A program made the position numbers and the translations under genes. Positions 16,354 to 25,980 of a stretch of DNA of 64,000 nucleotides are shown here, in pieces. The stretch spans positions 57,652 to 121,651 of the forward strand of contig NZ_JAPWKD010000025.1 in assembly GCF_028283705.1 (NCBI RefSeq), in the 5' to 3' direction. A model generated the notes under the pieces. That model was given only the letters and a program-made list of their open reading frames with translations. It was not told the DNA's origin and searched no databases. Every line of letters starts with the position of its first letter. Positions within the stretch are counted from its first letter, which is position 1. The DNA is from Pantoea sp. (lineage in GTDB: Bacteria > Pseudomonadota > Gammaproteobacteria > Enterobacterales > Enterobacteriaceae).

Positions 16354-17820
16354 ATGCTACGAATCGCTAAAGAAGCACTCACATTTGACGACGTTCTGCT
16401 CGTTCCTGCTCATTCTACCGTTCTGCCTAACACGGCCGATCTCAGCACCCAACTGACGAAAAACATTCGTCTGAACATCCCTATGCTCTCCGCTGCAATG
16501 GATACCGTGACCGAAGCGGGTCTGGCTATCGCGCTGGCACAGGAAGGTGGTCTGGGCTTTATCCACAAAAACATGTCAATTGAGCGCCAGGCGGATGAAG
16601 TTCGCAAGGTGAAAAAACATGAAAGCGGCGTGGTGACTGAACCACAAACCGTGCTGCCAACTACCGCCCTGGCGGACGTGAAAGCGCTGACCGAGCGTAA
16701 CGGCTTTGCCGGTTACCCGGTCGTGAATGCCGACAACGAGCTGGTGGGTATCATTACCGGCCGTGACGTGCGTTTCGTTACCGATCTGAGCCTGCCGGTT
16801 TCAGCGGTGATGACGCCGAAAGAGCGCCTGGTCACGGTGAAAGAGGGCGAAGCCCGTGACATCGTGCTGCAGAAAATGCACGAAAAACGTGTTGAGAAAG
16901 CGCTAGTGGTGGACGATAGCTTCCATCTGCTGGGCATGATCACCGTAAAAGATTTCCAGAAAGCCGAACGTAAACCGAATGCCTGTAAAGATGCGCAGGG
17001 TCGTCTGCGTGTGGGTGCTGCGGTGGGGGCAGGTGCGGGCAACGAAGAGCGCGTCGATGCGCTGGTCGCGGCAGGTGTTGACGTTCTGCTGATTGACTCC
17101 TCACACGGTCACTCTGAAGGGGTGTTGCAGCGTATTCGTGAAACCCGTGCGAAATACCCGGACCTCGAAATCATCGGTGGCAACGTAGCGACCGGTGCAG
17201 GCGCACTGGCGCTGGCGCATGCCGGTGTGAGCGCAGTGAAAGTGGGTATCGGCCCTGGCTCCATCTGTACTACCCGTATCGTGACTGGCGTGGGTGTTCC
17301 GCAGATCACTGCCGTTTCTGACGCAGTAGAAGCGTTGGAAGGCACGGGCATTCCGGTTATCGCCGATGGCGGTATCCGCTTCTCTGGTGACATCGCCAAA
17401 GCCATCGCTGCTGGTGCGGCAGCGGTGATGGTCGGCTCTATGCTGGCCGGTACCGAAGAATCTCCGGGTGAAATCGAGCTGTATCAGGGCCGTTCATTCA
17501 AATCTTACCGTGGTATGGGTTCACTGGGCGCGATGTCCAAAGGTTCTTCAGACCGCTACTTCCAGAGCGATAACGCTGCTGACAAACTGGTGCCGGAAGG
17601 TATCGAAGGTCGCGTTGCTTACAAAGGCCGCCTGAAAGAGATCGTGCACCAGCAGATGGGTGGCCTGCGCTCCTGTATGGGGCTGACCGGTTGTCCGACC
17701 ATTGACGATCTGCGCACCAAAGCAGAGTTTGTTCGCATCAGCGGCGCGGGCATCTCGGAAAGCCACGTGCACGACGTGACCATCACCAAAGAGTCGCCGA
17801 ACTACCGCATGGGTTCATAA
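16354..17820 (+). CDS. guaB: inosine-5'-monophosphate dehydrogenase
   Basis: NAD-dependent oxidation of IMP to XMP, the first committed step to GMP. The 488 residues form a TIM barrel with two CBS domains inserted (about 90-205, ending AERKPNACKD). The catalytic-cysteine loop GPGSICTTRIVTGVGVPQ is near residue 305, and the flap region has SYRGMGSLGAMS. The start ATGCTACGAATCGC follows CCAGGTTGAG. It is the first gene of guaBA; guaA follows after 71 bases that include a hairpin. A PurR-type site overlaps the promoter. Confidence 0.98.
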   Translation: MLRIAKEALTFDDVLLVPAHSTVLPNTADLSTQLTKNIRLNIPMLSAAMDTVTEAGLAIALAQEGGLGFIHKNMSIERQADEVRKVKKHESGVVTEPQTVLPTTALADVKALTERNGFAGYPVVNADNELVGIITGRDVRFVTDLSLPVSAVMTPKERLVTVKEGEARDIVLQKMHEKRVEKALVVDDSFHLLGMITVKDFQKAERKPNACKDAQGRLRVGAAVGAGAGNEERVDALVAAGVDVLLIDSSHGHSEGVLQRIRETRAKYPDLEIIGGNVATGAGALALAHAGVSAVKVGIGPGSICTTRIVTGVGVPQITAVSDAVEALEGTGIPVIADGGIRFSGDIAKAIAAGAAAVMVGSMLAGTEESPGEIELYQGRSFKSYRGMGSLGAMSKGSSDRYFQSDNAADKLVPEGIEGRVAYKGRLKEIVHQQMGGLRSCMGLTGCPTIDDLRTKAEFVRISGAGISESHVHDVTITKESPNYRMGS

Positions 17821-17835
17821 TCCCGTAAGATTTAC

Positions 17836-17855
17836 CGCCCGGCTCCAGCCGGGCG
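17836..17855 (+). terminator. hairpin in the guaB-guaA spacer
   Basis: CGCCCGGCT-CC-AGCCGGGCG forms a tight 9-bp stem followed by AATTTATTATT. The T tract is poor, so it may stabilise or partly attenuate the guaBA message rather than terminate it. Confidence 0.5.
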
Positions 17856-17891
17856 AATTTATTATTAAGTCCATCCCATGGAAACGCCGCA

Positions 17892-19472
<1,581 letters not shown>

Positions 19473-19498
19473 TTCCCATCCCTGTTGCCGAAAAAGTG

Positions 19499-19526
19499 AA
19501 GCCCGCGTCATTGCGGGCTTTTTTTT
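19499..19526 (+). terminator. intrinsic terminator of guaBA
   Basis: AAGCCCGC-GTCATT-GCGGGCTT (19499-19520) merges into a run of T to 19526. It also abuts the 3' end of the convergent oxidoreductase gene. Confidence 0.88.
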
Positions 19527-20637
19527 AATACAAGGTCTTCAACGCCCTGGTATTAAACCCCGCCAGCTGATCCAACCGCCCCAGACGAATCTTTTCCAGC
19601 CATTGTGGATCCTGCAGCAACGGGCGGCCCACCATCATCAAATCGAACTCGCCATTTTCCAGCCTTTCCAGCAGCGGGTCGAGCGGTGCCGTGGCAAAGC
19701 ATTTGCCCGCCAGCGAGGAAAAGACATCACCACTCAGCCCGACTGCGCCCACGGCGATGCTGGTGACACCGGTGAGTTTTTTCACCCACCCGGCCATATT
19801 CAGCGTCTTATCAACCTCAGGGAATGCGGCATCCCAGTAGTGGCGCTGAGAACAGTCAAAGGCATCCACACCGGCACTGACCAGCGCATTCAGCCAGTCA
19901 GCCAAAATATCGGGTGTTTCGGCGATGCGGGAATCAAACGCCTGGGCTTTCCACTGCGAAAAGCGAAACAGGACGGGAAAATCCGCGCTGACCCGCTGGC
20001 GAATCGCTTGCAGGACTTCAATCGCGAAGCGTGATCGCGCCAGCAGCGACTCTCCGCCCCAGCGATCCTGACGCTGGTTGAGGTGGCCGAAGAAAAACTG
20101 GTTGATGAGATAACTATGGCCGCCATGCAGTTCTATGCCGTCAAAGCCTAACCGCTCTGCGTTCACAGCGGCGTCAGCAAAGGCATCAATCGTGTCGGCA
20201 ATATCCGCATCACTCATTGGGTTGCCGACGGATTCTCCCGCGATCGATAAACCCGAAGGGCCTTCAAAGCTGGCTGCTGCTTGCCAGTCTGCATGGAAAA
20301 TGGAACGCTTAGTTCCGACATGCCACAGTTGCGGCATGATTTTTCCGCCTGCCGCATGTACCTCATCGACCACTCTTTTCCAGCCTGCCAAAGCGGTTTC
20401 GCCGTGGAAAACCGGCACATCGGGTTCATTAACGGACGCCGGGCGGTTAATACCCGTTGCTTCAGTGATGATTAACCCGACACCAGCAGCGGCACGGCGT
20501 CGATAATAAGCCGCCATCTCCGGTGTGGGGATGCCACCTGGAGAAAAGGAACGGGTCATGGGGGCCATCACCACCCGGTTGGGCAGAAGCAGATTTTTCA
20601 GCTGATAAGGGGAAAACAAAAGGCTGGTGGAATGCAT
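19525..20637 (-). CDS. NADH:flavin oxidoreductase, old yellow enzyme family
   Basis: A 370-residue FMN-dependent TIM-barrel ene-reductase. It shows the N-terminal LLLPNRVVMAPMTRSF, the strand LIITEATGINRPA, the central signature GFDGIELHGGHSYLINQFFFGHLNQRQDRWGG and the C-terminal phosphate-binding block LMMVGRPLLQDPQW. The family reduces activated alkenes, quinones or nitro compounds. The substrate here is unknown and there is no closer assignment such as NemA. The gene is divergent from a TetR-type regulator, with two identical-arm palindromes between them, so it is very probably that regulator's target and induced by an electrophile. Confidence 0.9.
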   Translation of the reverse strand: MHSTSLLFSPYQLKNLLLPNRVVMAPMTRSFSPGGIPTPEMAAYYRRRAAAGVGLIITEATGINRPASVNEPDVPVFHGETALAGWKRVVDEVHAAGGKIMPQLWHVGTKRSIFHADWQAAASFEGPSGLSIAGESVGNPMSDADIADTIDAFADAAVNAERLGFDGIELHGGHSYLINQFFFGHLNQRQDRWGGESLLARSRFAIEVLQAIRQRVSADFPVLFRFSQWKAQAFDSRIAETPDILADWLNALVSAGVDAFDCSQRHYWDAAFPEVDKTLNMAGWVKKLTGVTSIAVGAVGLSGDVFSSLAGKCFATAPLDPLLERLENGEFDLMMVGRPLLQDPQWLEKIRLGRLDQLAGFNTRALKTLY

Positions 20638-20655
20638 GATCTTCTCCGTGAGATG

Positions 20656-20719
20656 ATAAAAGCAATTTTGTTGCTTTTATAGATCTCCTCTCGCATAAAA
20701 GCAACTTTTTTGCTTTTAT
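20656..20719. promoter_or_regulatory. tandem perfect palindromes, candidate TetR operators
   Basis: Two 25-base sites, 20656-20680 and 20695-20719, each with arms ATAAAAGCAA and TTGCTTTTAT around a five-base spacer (TTTTG and CTTTT). Centres are 39 bases apart, nearly four helical turns. They fill the gap between the oxidoreductase start (20637) and the regulator start (20752). Confidence 0.75.
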
Positions 20720-20751
20720 AGTGACCAGCAACAGCGATGACAGGAAGCAAG

Positions 20752-21321
20752 ATGAGTGAGAATGAAGTTAATACACGCTCGGCATCGCGCCCGGGTGGGC
20801 GTGCGGCGCGTATTCAGGCGGCAGTTTATGCTGCGGTAGCACGCCTGCGGGCAGAGAAGGGGGATGAGGGGTTGAGCGTGCATGCCATCGCGCAGGAGGC
20901 TGCCGTCAATCCCACCACCATTTATCGGCGCTGGGGTTCGCTGAGCCAGCTACTCTCGGATATTGCGCTGCAAAAGCTTTTACCGGATTCAGAACCGGAA
21001 GATACCGGCAACATGCACGAAGATTTCAGTCGCTGGCTGGAGGAGTATGTTGATGAGCTGGCGACAGAAACCGGGCGTAAATTACTCAGCGAAATTGCGG
21101 CGGCGGAGAGCGATGAATATCGTGTGCGCTGCCAGCGTCGGCACGTCGAACAAATCGAGGCTATCCGCCAGCGCGCCATACAACGTGGCGAGATCCCCCC
21201 TGGAACGGAACGGGTGATGGATGAGCTGATTGCACCCATCATTTACCGTATTCTTTTTTCGCACACGTTACCTGACTTCACCTGGGCTTCCGTGTTACTG
21301 GCAAAGTTGCTGAGAGTTTAG
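20752..21321 (+). CDS. TetR/AcrR family transcriptional regulator
   Basis: A 189-residue regulator with an N-terminal three-helix DNA-binding domain (RAARIQAAVYAAVARLRAEKG, then VHAIAQEAAVNPTTIYRRWGS with the recognition helix at about 45-60) and a helical ligand-binding C-terminus. The start at 20752 follows AGGAAG; an in-frame ATG at 20737 lacks a ribosome-binding site. It is divergent from the old yellow enzyme and probably represses both genes through the two palindromes between them. Its 3' end overlaps the convergent DMT transporter gene by 44 bases. Confidence 0.9.
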   Translation: MSENEVNTRSASRPGGRAARIQAAVYAAVARLRAEKGDEGLSVHAIAQEAAVNPTTIYRRWGSLSQLLSDIALQKLLPDSEPEDTGNMHEDFSRWLEEYVDELATETGRKLLSEIAAAESDEYRVRCQRRHVEQIEAIRQRAIQRGEIPPGTERVMDELIAPIIYRILFSHTLPDFTWASVLLAKLLRV

Positions 21322-22216
21322 CGGCGTCCGTGGTCACTTTCCCTGGCGTCACAATCATCCACACCGCCAGACACACAATCACCGCGCCGATAACAAACCC
21401 ACCAGAAAGGGTTTCGCCCAGCACCAGGTAGCCCCATAGCACGCCAAAGGGCGGGATCAGGAAGGTCACGGTGAGGGAGCGTAGCGGACCAATATCAGTG
21501 ATTAACCTGAAATAGAGGATATAAGCAAACGCGGTACAGATCAGCCCGACAGCGATCACGCTGGCCCAGACGGTGGGCTGATGCCAGTTTACCTGCGGCC
21601 CGCTGGCCACAGAGAAAGCAAAAAACGGCAGCAGAAACAGGCTGGCACCAATCTGGCTGCCAAATGCCACGATTTTCGGATCAAGGCCGCCGCGATCGGA
21701 GATCCAGCGACGCGTCAGGAATCCGGCGACCCCGTAACAACCGGTAGCCACCAGGCAGGCAATAACACCGGCCAGCGTACTGCTGGCGGAATGGGTTTCC
21801 CCCATCGCGGTGATGACCACAATGCCTGCCAGTCCCAGCACTACACCGCCCCATTTGCGCGGTGTTAGTTTTTCACTGAAGAAGGCAAAGCCGATGATGG
21901 CCCCCATCAGTGGCGTGGTGGCATTAAGGATGGCGGAATAGCCAGCCGGTAACCATTTTGCTGCCAGGCAGTACATAAAAAATGGCAGGCCAGAGTTAAT
22001 GATGCCGAGAATCAGCGATGCGCGAAATTTGCCCGCAAATTGCCACGATGAACCTGTCACGAAAAGTATCGCCGCCAGCCCGACAAAACCGAAAAAGACA
22101 CGCAAAAACGCGGTGTTAATGGCACCGAACTGCGGGGCAGCGATGCGTATAAACAGGAAGCTGGCTCCCCAAATCGCCGCGAGAACGATCAGCCTGATAT
22201 AATCTGCGAGGCGCAT
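21278..22216 (-). CDS. EamA/DMT family permease
   Basis: A 312-residue inner-membrane protein with about ten membrane helices in two EamA halves: LIVLAAIWGASFLFIRIA at the start of the first, and VIACLVATGCYGVAGFLTRR at the start of the second, with the closing helix FVIGAVIVCLAVWMIV. Family members export amino acids or other small metabolites; the substrate is unknown. It is divergent from a LysR regulator, a common pairing for substrate-induced exporters. The last 44 bases overlap the convergent TetR gene, encoding a hydrophilic tail TDAAKLSATLPVTRKPR. Confidence 0.88.
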   Translation of the reverse strand: MRLADYIRLIVLAAIWGASFLFIRIAAPQFGAINTAFLRVFFGFVGLAAILFVTGSSWQFAGKFRASLILGIINSGLPFFMYCLAAKWLPAGYSAILNATTPLMGAIIGFAFFSEKLTPRKWGGVVLGLAGIVVITAMGETHSASSTLAGVIACLVATGCYGVAGFLTRRWISDRGGLDPKIVAFGSQIGASLFLLPFFAFSVASGPQVNWHQPTVWASVIAVGLICTAFAYILYFRLITDIGPLRSLTVTFLIPPFGVLWGYLVLGETLSGGFVIGAVIVCLAVWMIVTPGKVTTDAAKLSATLPVTRKPR

Positions 22217-22239
22217 ATCAAAATTTCCTGTGGTTAGCT

Positions 22240-22329
22240 AAACTTAATCGTTCAAATGACTTTGAGCCTGATCGACGTATTATTCAAACCATAATTTCTT
22301 CCTGGATTAAGTTTTTCTAACTTATGGTT
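22240..22329. promoter_or_regulatory. two interlocking inverted repeats between DMT permease and LysR gene
   Basis: AAACTTAATC (22240-22249) pairs with GATTAAGTTT (22305-22314), and AACCATAA (22287-22294) pairs with TTATGGTT (22322-22329). The arms are perfect and interleaved across the divergent promoter region, where LysR-type regulators bind. Confidence 0.5.
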
Positions 22330-22340
22330 ATGAGGCATCG

Positions 22341-23240
22341 ATGAAACTTCCGCCGCTACATGCGCTGATGTGTTTTGAGTCTGCCGCCAGGCATCTCAGC
22401 ATGAAACAAGCTGCCGCAGAGTTATGTGTTACACCCAGTGCCGTTAGCCAGCAGATTACCAAACTTGAAGAGACGGTTAACATCCGGCTTTTTATCCGCA
22501 GTCCACGTCAGCTCGAATTAACTACCGAGGGGCGTATCTATCTACGCGCTATACGGCCTGCCTTCAGCCAGATTGCGGAAGCGACTCAGCGGCTAATGGA
22601 TGAAGGCAAACCCAATAAAATTACCGTCAGCTGCACCAGTGGCTTTGCTATCCAGTGGCTGCTGCCGCGATTAGCGGCGTTTGAAAAGGATAATCCAGGG
22701 GTTGAGGTTCAGATCAGCACCACCAACCGTAAGGTCGATTTACTTGCGGAAGGGATCGATTTTGCGGTGCGGCATGGTCCGGGTGTCTATCCGGGGCTGG
22801 AGTCGCAATGTTTGCTCAATGACCGGTTGCGTCCGGTATGCAGTCCGCGCCTGCTTGCTGCGGGAGAAAACCTGCTGACTCCGCTGGATATCACCCGTTA
22901 TACGTTGTTGCATGATGAGCACCGTATGGACTGGGGACTCTGGTTCCGTGCCGTGGGTATCAACGATGCCGAAACCCATAAAGGGCCAGTATTTGTCGAT
23001 TCCAATGGCGTGATCGAAGCGGCACTGGCAGGGAAAGGGATGGCGTTGGTCCGGCGGTCGCTGGTCAGGGAGGAGCTTGAGCAGGGCACGCTGGTTAATC
23101 CACTCCAGGTCGAGGTGGCATCTCCTATCGCTTACTACCTTGTGTACGACGAGTCTGCCGTGCTGCAACGGATGAGCCGACGCTTCCGTGACTGGTTGAT
23201 CGCCGCGGCAGCGGCAGACAAAAACGAATATCCAGCCTGA
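22341..23240 (+). CDS. LysR family transcriptional regulator (GcvA-like)
   Basis: A 299-residue regulator. The winged helix-turn-helix covers about residues 1-60 (LPPLHALMCFESAARHLSMK, then AAAELCVTPSAVSQQITKLEE), of the GcvA/AmpR-like subtype. A periplasmic-binding-protein-like effector domain follows (ITVSCTSGFAIQWLLPRLAAFE, DFAVRHGPGVYPGL, VDSNGVIEAALAGKGMALV). It is divergent from the DMT permease and probably controls it. It is not GcvA itself: that gene lies elsewhere in enterobacteria and the effector domain differs. Confidence 0.9.
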   Translation: MKLPPLHALMCFESAARHLSMKQAAAELCVTPSAVSQQITKLEETVNIRLFIRSPRQLELTTEGRIYLRAIRPAFSQIAEATQRLMDEGKPNKITVSCTSGFAIQWLLPRLAAFEKDNPGVEVQISTTNRKVDLLAEGIDFAVRHGPGVYPGLESQCLLNDRLRPVCSPRLLAAGENLLTPLDITRYTLLHDEHRMDWGLWFRAVGINDAETHKGPVFVDSNGVIEAALAGKGMALVRRSLVREELEQGTLVNPLQVEVASPIAYYLVYDESAVLQRMSRRFRDWLIAAAAADKNEYPA

Positions 23241-23414
23241 ACCCTTTCATCCCAATCCGTAGAATTATCCGCAAAACAGCTTGTTATTTCCCCCACGGCG
23301 CATCAGAGCGAAACGTTAAGATAGCGAAAATGTGTTTCTGTTCCGTGGCCCTGACAACGGTGGTTCAGAACAAAACGATGGCAAAGCGCGGCAGCAAGGT
23401 TTGAGGAGAAGGGT

Positions 23415-24119
23415 GTGAACAGTTCAGTTATTGATTTTTTGTCCGGCTATGGTAATGGAATCAATGAAATAAAGTTAAAAGACCTTCTCACCCTGAAAAA
23501 TATCTGCTCAGCTGATGAGCAAATTTCCACCCTGTTCCCGCCAGTGGAAATTGGCAGCATTACGCTGGTTGATCAGATTGTCCTGCTTAGCCTGCTGAAA
23601 ATCACCCAGCCTAAAAGCGTGCTCGAAGTCGGCACTTATCTTGGCTATTCCACCACGCTACTGGCACTGAATAGCGATGCCAAAATATTCTCTCTCGATT
23701 TGCCCACTGACGCCTGCCTGGAAACGCAGTTTGATAGCGATAAAATCCTCACCGATGGTGATGTGAATGATGATTTCCTGCGCCACACCCAATCCATTGA
23801 AGGGGCGGTGTATCTGAAAAACTTAACCACAAAACAACGGGAACGAGTTAATCTGATTAAAAAGGATTCGACCCAGGTTAATTTTCAGCAGGCATTTGGT
23901 GAGCTGGATTATGTATTTGTTGATGGCGGACATGCCTGGGACATTATTAAAAGCGATACCGAAAACGCTTTGCAGGCGGTACGCAAAGGCGTGGTGATTT
24001 GGCATGATTATGCTTCAGGTATTCACAGCGACGTGACGCAATATCTGAATTCCCGTGATGACCTGAAAATATTTCACGTGAAAAATTCGTTGTGTGCCTT
24101 TGCCTTTACTGGCTTTTGA
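23415..24119 (+). CDS. class I SAM-dependent methyltransferase (Methyltransf_24 type)
   Basis: A 234-residue protein with the SAM motif KSVLEVGTYLGYSTTLLAL (about residues 75-93), an acidic post-I strand KIFSLDLPTD, and LDYVFVDGGHAWDIIKSDTENAL followed by GVVIWHDYASG. This is typical of small-molecule O-methyltransferases and of enzymes in polysaccharide or antibiotic clusters. The GTG start follows GAGGAGAAGG. It is the first gene of a three-gene unit with a desaturase (11-base gap) and a second methyltransferase. The DNA is AT-richer than its neighbours: row 23461-23520 has 22 G/C of 60, against 37 of 60 in a guaA row. Substrate unknown. Confidence 0.8.
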   Translation: MNSSVIDFLSGYGNGINEIKLKDLLTLKNICSADEQISTLFPPVEIGSITLVDQIVLLSLLKITQPKSVLEVGTYLGYSTTLLALNSDAKIFSLDLPTDACLETQFDSDKILTDGDVNDDFLRHTQSIEGAVYLKNLTTKQRERVNLIKKDSTQVNFQQAFGELDYVFVDGGHAWDIIKSDTENALQAVRKGVVIWHDYASGIHSDVTQYLNSRDDLKIFHVKNSLCAFAFTGF

Positions 24120-24130
24120 CCGGGGGCAAA

Positions 24131-25057
24131 ATGCGCATTACTGAGGTAATCGACAAAAGTGTTTTAAGAAAATTATCAGCAACCAACAATCGGGTCGCCT
24201 CGTTGCATCTTGCCCTGCGTCTGGGGATTGAGTTATTGCTGATTTATATGTTGTACAAAACTCAGCATCATATTTTTCTGCTGGTTTTAACCATTTTTTT
24301 GCTCGGTTTTGTGCACAGCTTCTGGGGCTATGCGGGTTATGCCCATGAGCTTTTTCACAAGCGAGTATTTTCAGCAAAGTGGGCGAATCAACTGCTGTTT
24401 CGCTTTTCGGCTGCTGTAACATTTAATAATCGGGCATTTTTTGAAGCGAGTCATATGCGTCATCACAGCAAAACCTTCAGTGATGATGACGATGAAGGGC
24501 ACAGTTTCCAGAACTGGAGTATCGCGAACATTATTCGTTACGCCCTGTTCGATTATACCTTTATGTGGCGGAAGGTGACTTACACTATTAAAAACGCCTG
24601 CGGTATTATTCCCGCCTCATTTTCGGCCATTAAAGTCAATATCCAGCGAGCAGCTGCTGAAGTTTTGATTATTAATGGGGTGACCTATCTGGCTGTGTAT
24701 CTTGCCACCCATAGTGGGTGGGTGGTACTGGCCTATTTTGTTGCTCAGTTCTCCTGTCAGTTACCCAATCGCATGTTGGCCCAGGCACAACATTTGGGGC
24801 TGGAGGAGCAGAAAGATAATGGGCCATTAGGTCATTCCCGTACCATCACGTTGCCGGTGTGGCTGGCATTTCTCTATGCCAATATGAATTACCATTGTGA
24901 ACATCATATTATGCCGTCCATTCCTTATTATCATTTGCCTGAGCTGAACCAGCGCTTAAAAGCAGCCGGTGTGACGTTTGAAGAGGTTGGCGCAGGTTAT
25001 CTCTTTACCACCTTCTGGCAGGAAGTGAGGCATAAACAGCAGGCGATCGCGCTGTAG
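24131..25057 (+). CDS. membrane fatty acid desaturase/hydroxylase family protein
   Basis: A 308-residue integral membrane di-iron enzyme. Three histidine boxes are present: HELFH in GYAGYAHELFHKR, HMRHH in FEASHMRHHSKTF, and HCEHH in NMNYHCEHHIMPSIPYYH. An extra His lies in MLAQAQHLGLEE. Hydrophobic segments (LLLIYMLYK, FLLVLTIFLLGFVHSFWGYAG, WVVLAYFVAQ) place it in the inner membrane. The family introduces double bonds or hydroxyls into acyl chains or carotenoid-like lipids. The ATG at 24131 is preceded by GGGGGC. Row 24241-24300 has only 16 G/C of 60. Being sandwiched between two methyltransferases suggests a dedicated modification pathway; the substrate is unknown. Confidence 0.85.
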   Translation: MRITEVIDKSVLRKLSATNNRVASLHLALRLGIELLLIYMLYKTQHHIFLLVLTIFLLGFVHSFWGYAGYAHELFHKRVFSAKWANQLLFRFSAAVTFNNRAFFEASHMRHHSKTFSDDDDEGHSFQNWSIANIIRYALFDYTFMWRKVTYTIKNACGIIPASFSAIKVNIQRAAAEVLIINGVTYLAVYLATHSGWVVLAYFVAQFSCQLPNRMLAQAQHLGLEEQKDNGPLGHSRTITLPVWLAFLYANMNYHCEHHIMPSIPYYHLPELNQRLKAAGVTFEEVGAGYLFTTFWQEVRHKQQAIAL

Positions 25058-25078
25058 ACAGCTTATATGGAGAGTGAA

Positions 25079-25906
25079 ATGAATATTGAAGAACTCATTG
25101 CTGCGGAAGAAGACTATTTCGCGCCAATGATTGCCAGAGCAGAAAAAGCCACTGCCGAACAACGTGCGTCATGGCAAAAAGAGACGGTGCGCGAAAGGCA
25201 GGAAAGGATTTCGCTGGAGGTTTTTGATTCTGTTGAGGGTAGGGTTAAATACGGACCATTTAAAGGTCTGCAATTAAACCGTGAGACCTGGTGGGGCAAA
25301 CTCGATTTAGGTTCTCAGTGCCTTGGTTTATATGAAAAAGAGCTACTCAATTTTATTGAGGCACTGCCAGATAATCGGTTCTCTCATTTTATTGATATTG
25401 GTGCTGCGGATGGTTATTACGCCATTGGCATGCTGGTTTCGCAAAAAATCCGCAATTGCATCTGTTTTGAACAGTCGGAAAAAGGCCAGCAAACGATTCT
25501 GGCGAACTGGCAACGTAATCACTCACCGGGAAAGCTAAAGATCTTCGGCGAAGCCAATGAGCAGAGTCTGGCCTCGTTGTTACCAGAAGAATTGCAACGG
25601 GCGCTGGTATTAATTGATATCGAAGGTTTTGAGTTCGAACTGTTGAATCCGGCCTTTTTAGCGAAACTCCAATCCTGCACCATCATCATCGAAGTGCATA
25701 ACTGGGTAGAGGATTTCCTCGCCAAATATACGCAGCTGTTGCGTAATGCCCATCTCTTCTTTGACATTGAAATGGTTGAGCGTATTGATCGCACCACCAG
25801 TCATCTGCCTGAATTAAGAGATATGACGGATGACAATCGTCTGCTGTTTACCTCTGAACGTCGGCCCTGCATGATGCGCTTTTTACAGCTGACGCCGAAA
25901 AAGTGA
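25079..25906 (+). CDS. FkbM-like SAM-dependent methyltransferase
   Basis: A 275-residue protein with SAM motif I FIDIGAADGYYAIGML (about residues 103-118) and the FkbM-type block ALVLIDIEGFEFELLNP. The Glu-rich amphipathic N-terminus (about 1-60) has no match I recognise. The ATG at 25079 follows GGAGAG; the ATG at 25067 would contain that site. It begins 21 bases after the desaturase stop and closes the three-gene unit. FkbM-type enzymes O-methylate sugars or polyketides; the substrate here is unknown. Confidence 0.72.
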   Translation: MNIEELIAAEEDYFAPMIARAEKATAEQRASWQKETVRERQERISLEVFDSVEGRVKYGPFKGLQLNRETWWGKLDLGSQCLGLYEKELLNFIEALPDNRFSHFIDIGAADGYYAIGMLVSQKIRNCICFEQSEKGQQTILANWQRNHSPGKLKIFGEANEQSLASLLPEELQRALVLIDIEGFEFELLNPAFLAKLQSCTIIIEVHNWVEDFLAKYTQLLRNAHLFFDIEMVERIDRTTSHLPELRDMTDDNRLLFTSERRPCMMRFLQLTPKK

Positions 25907-25980
25907 TCTGACACGCCTCGTTAAGCGGGTAAATCTCAGACAGGCTATGCTGCCTTGCCGATTTCCCGCTGGACGCCACT

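Noticed and set aside
23415..25906. Capsule or antibiotic gene cluster
   Set aside because: No glycosyltransferase, synthetase, carrier protein or dedicated transporter lies next to the three genes, so a larger cluster is not supported.
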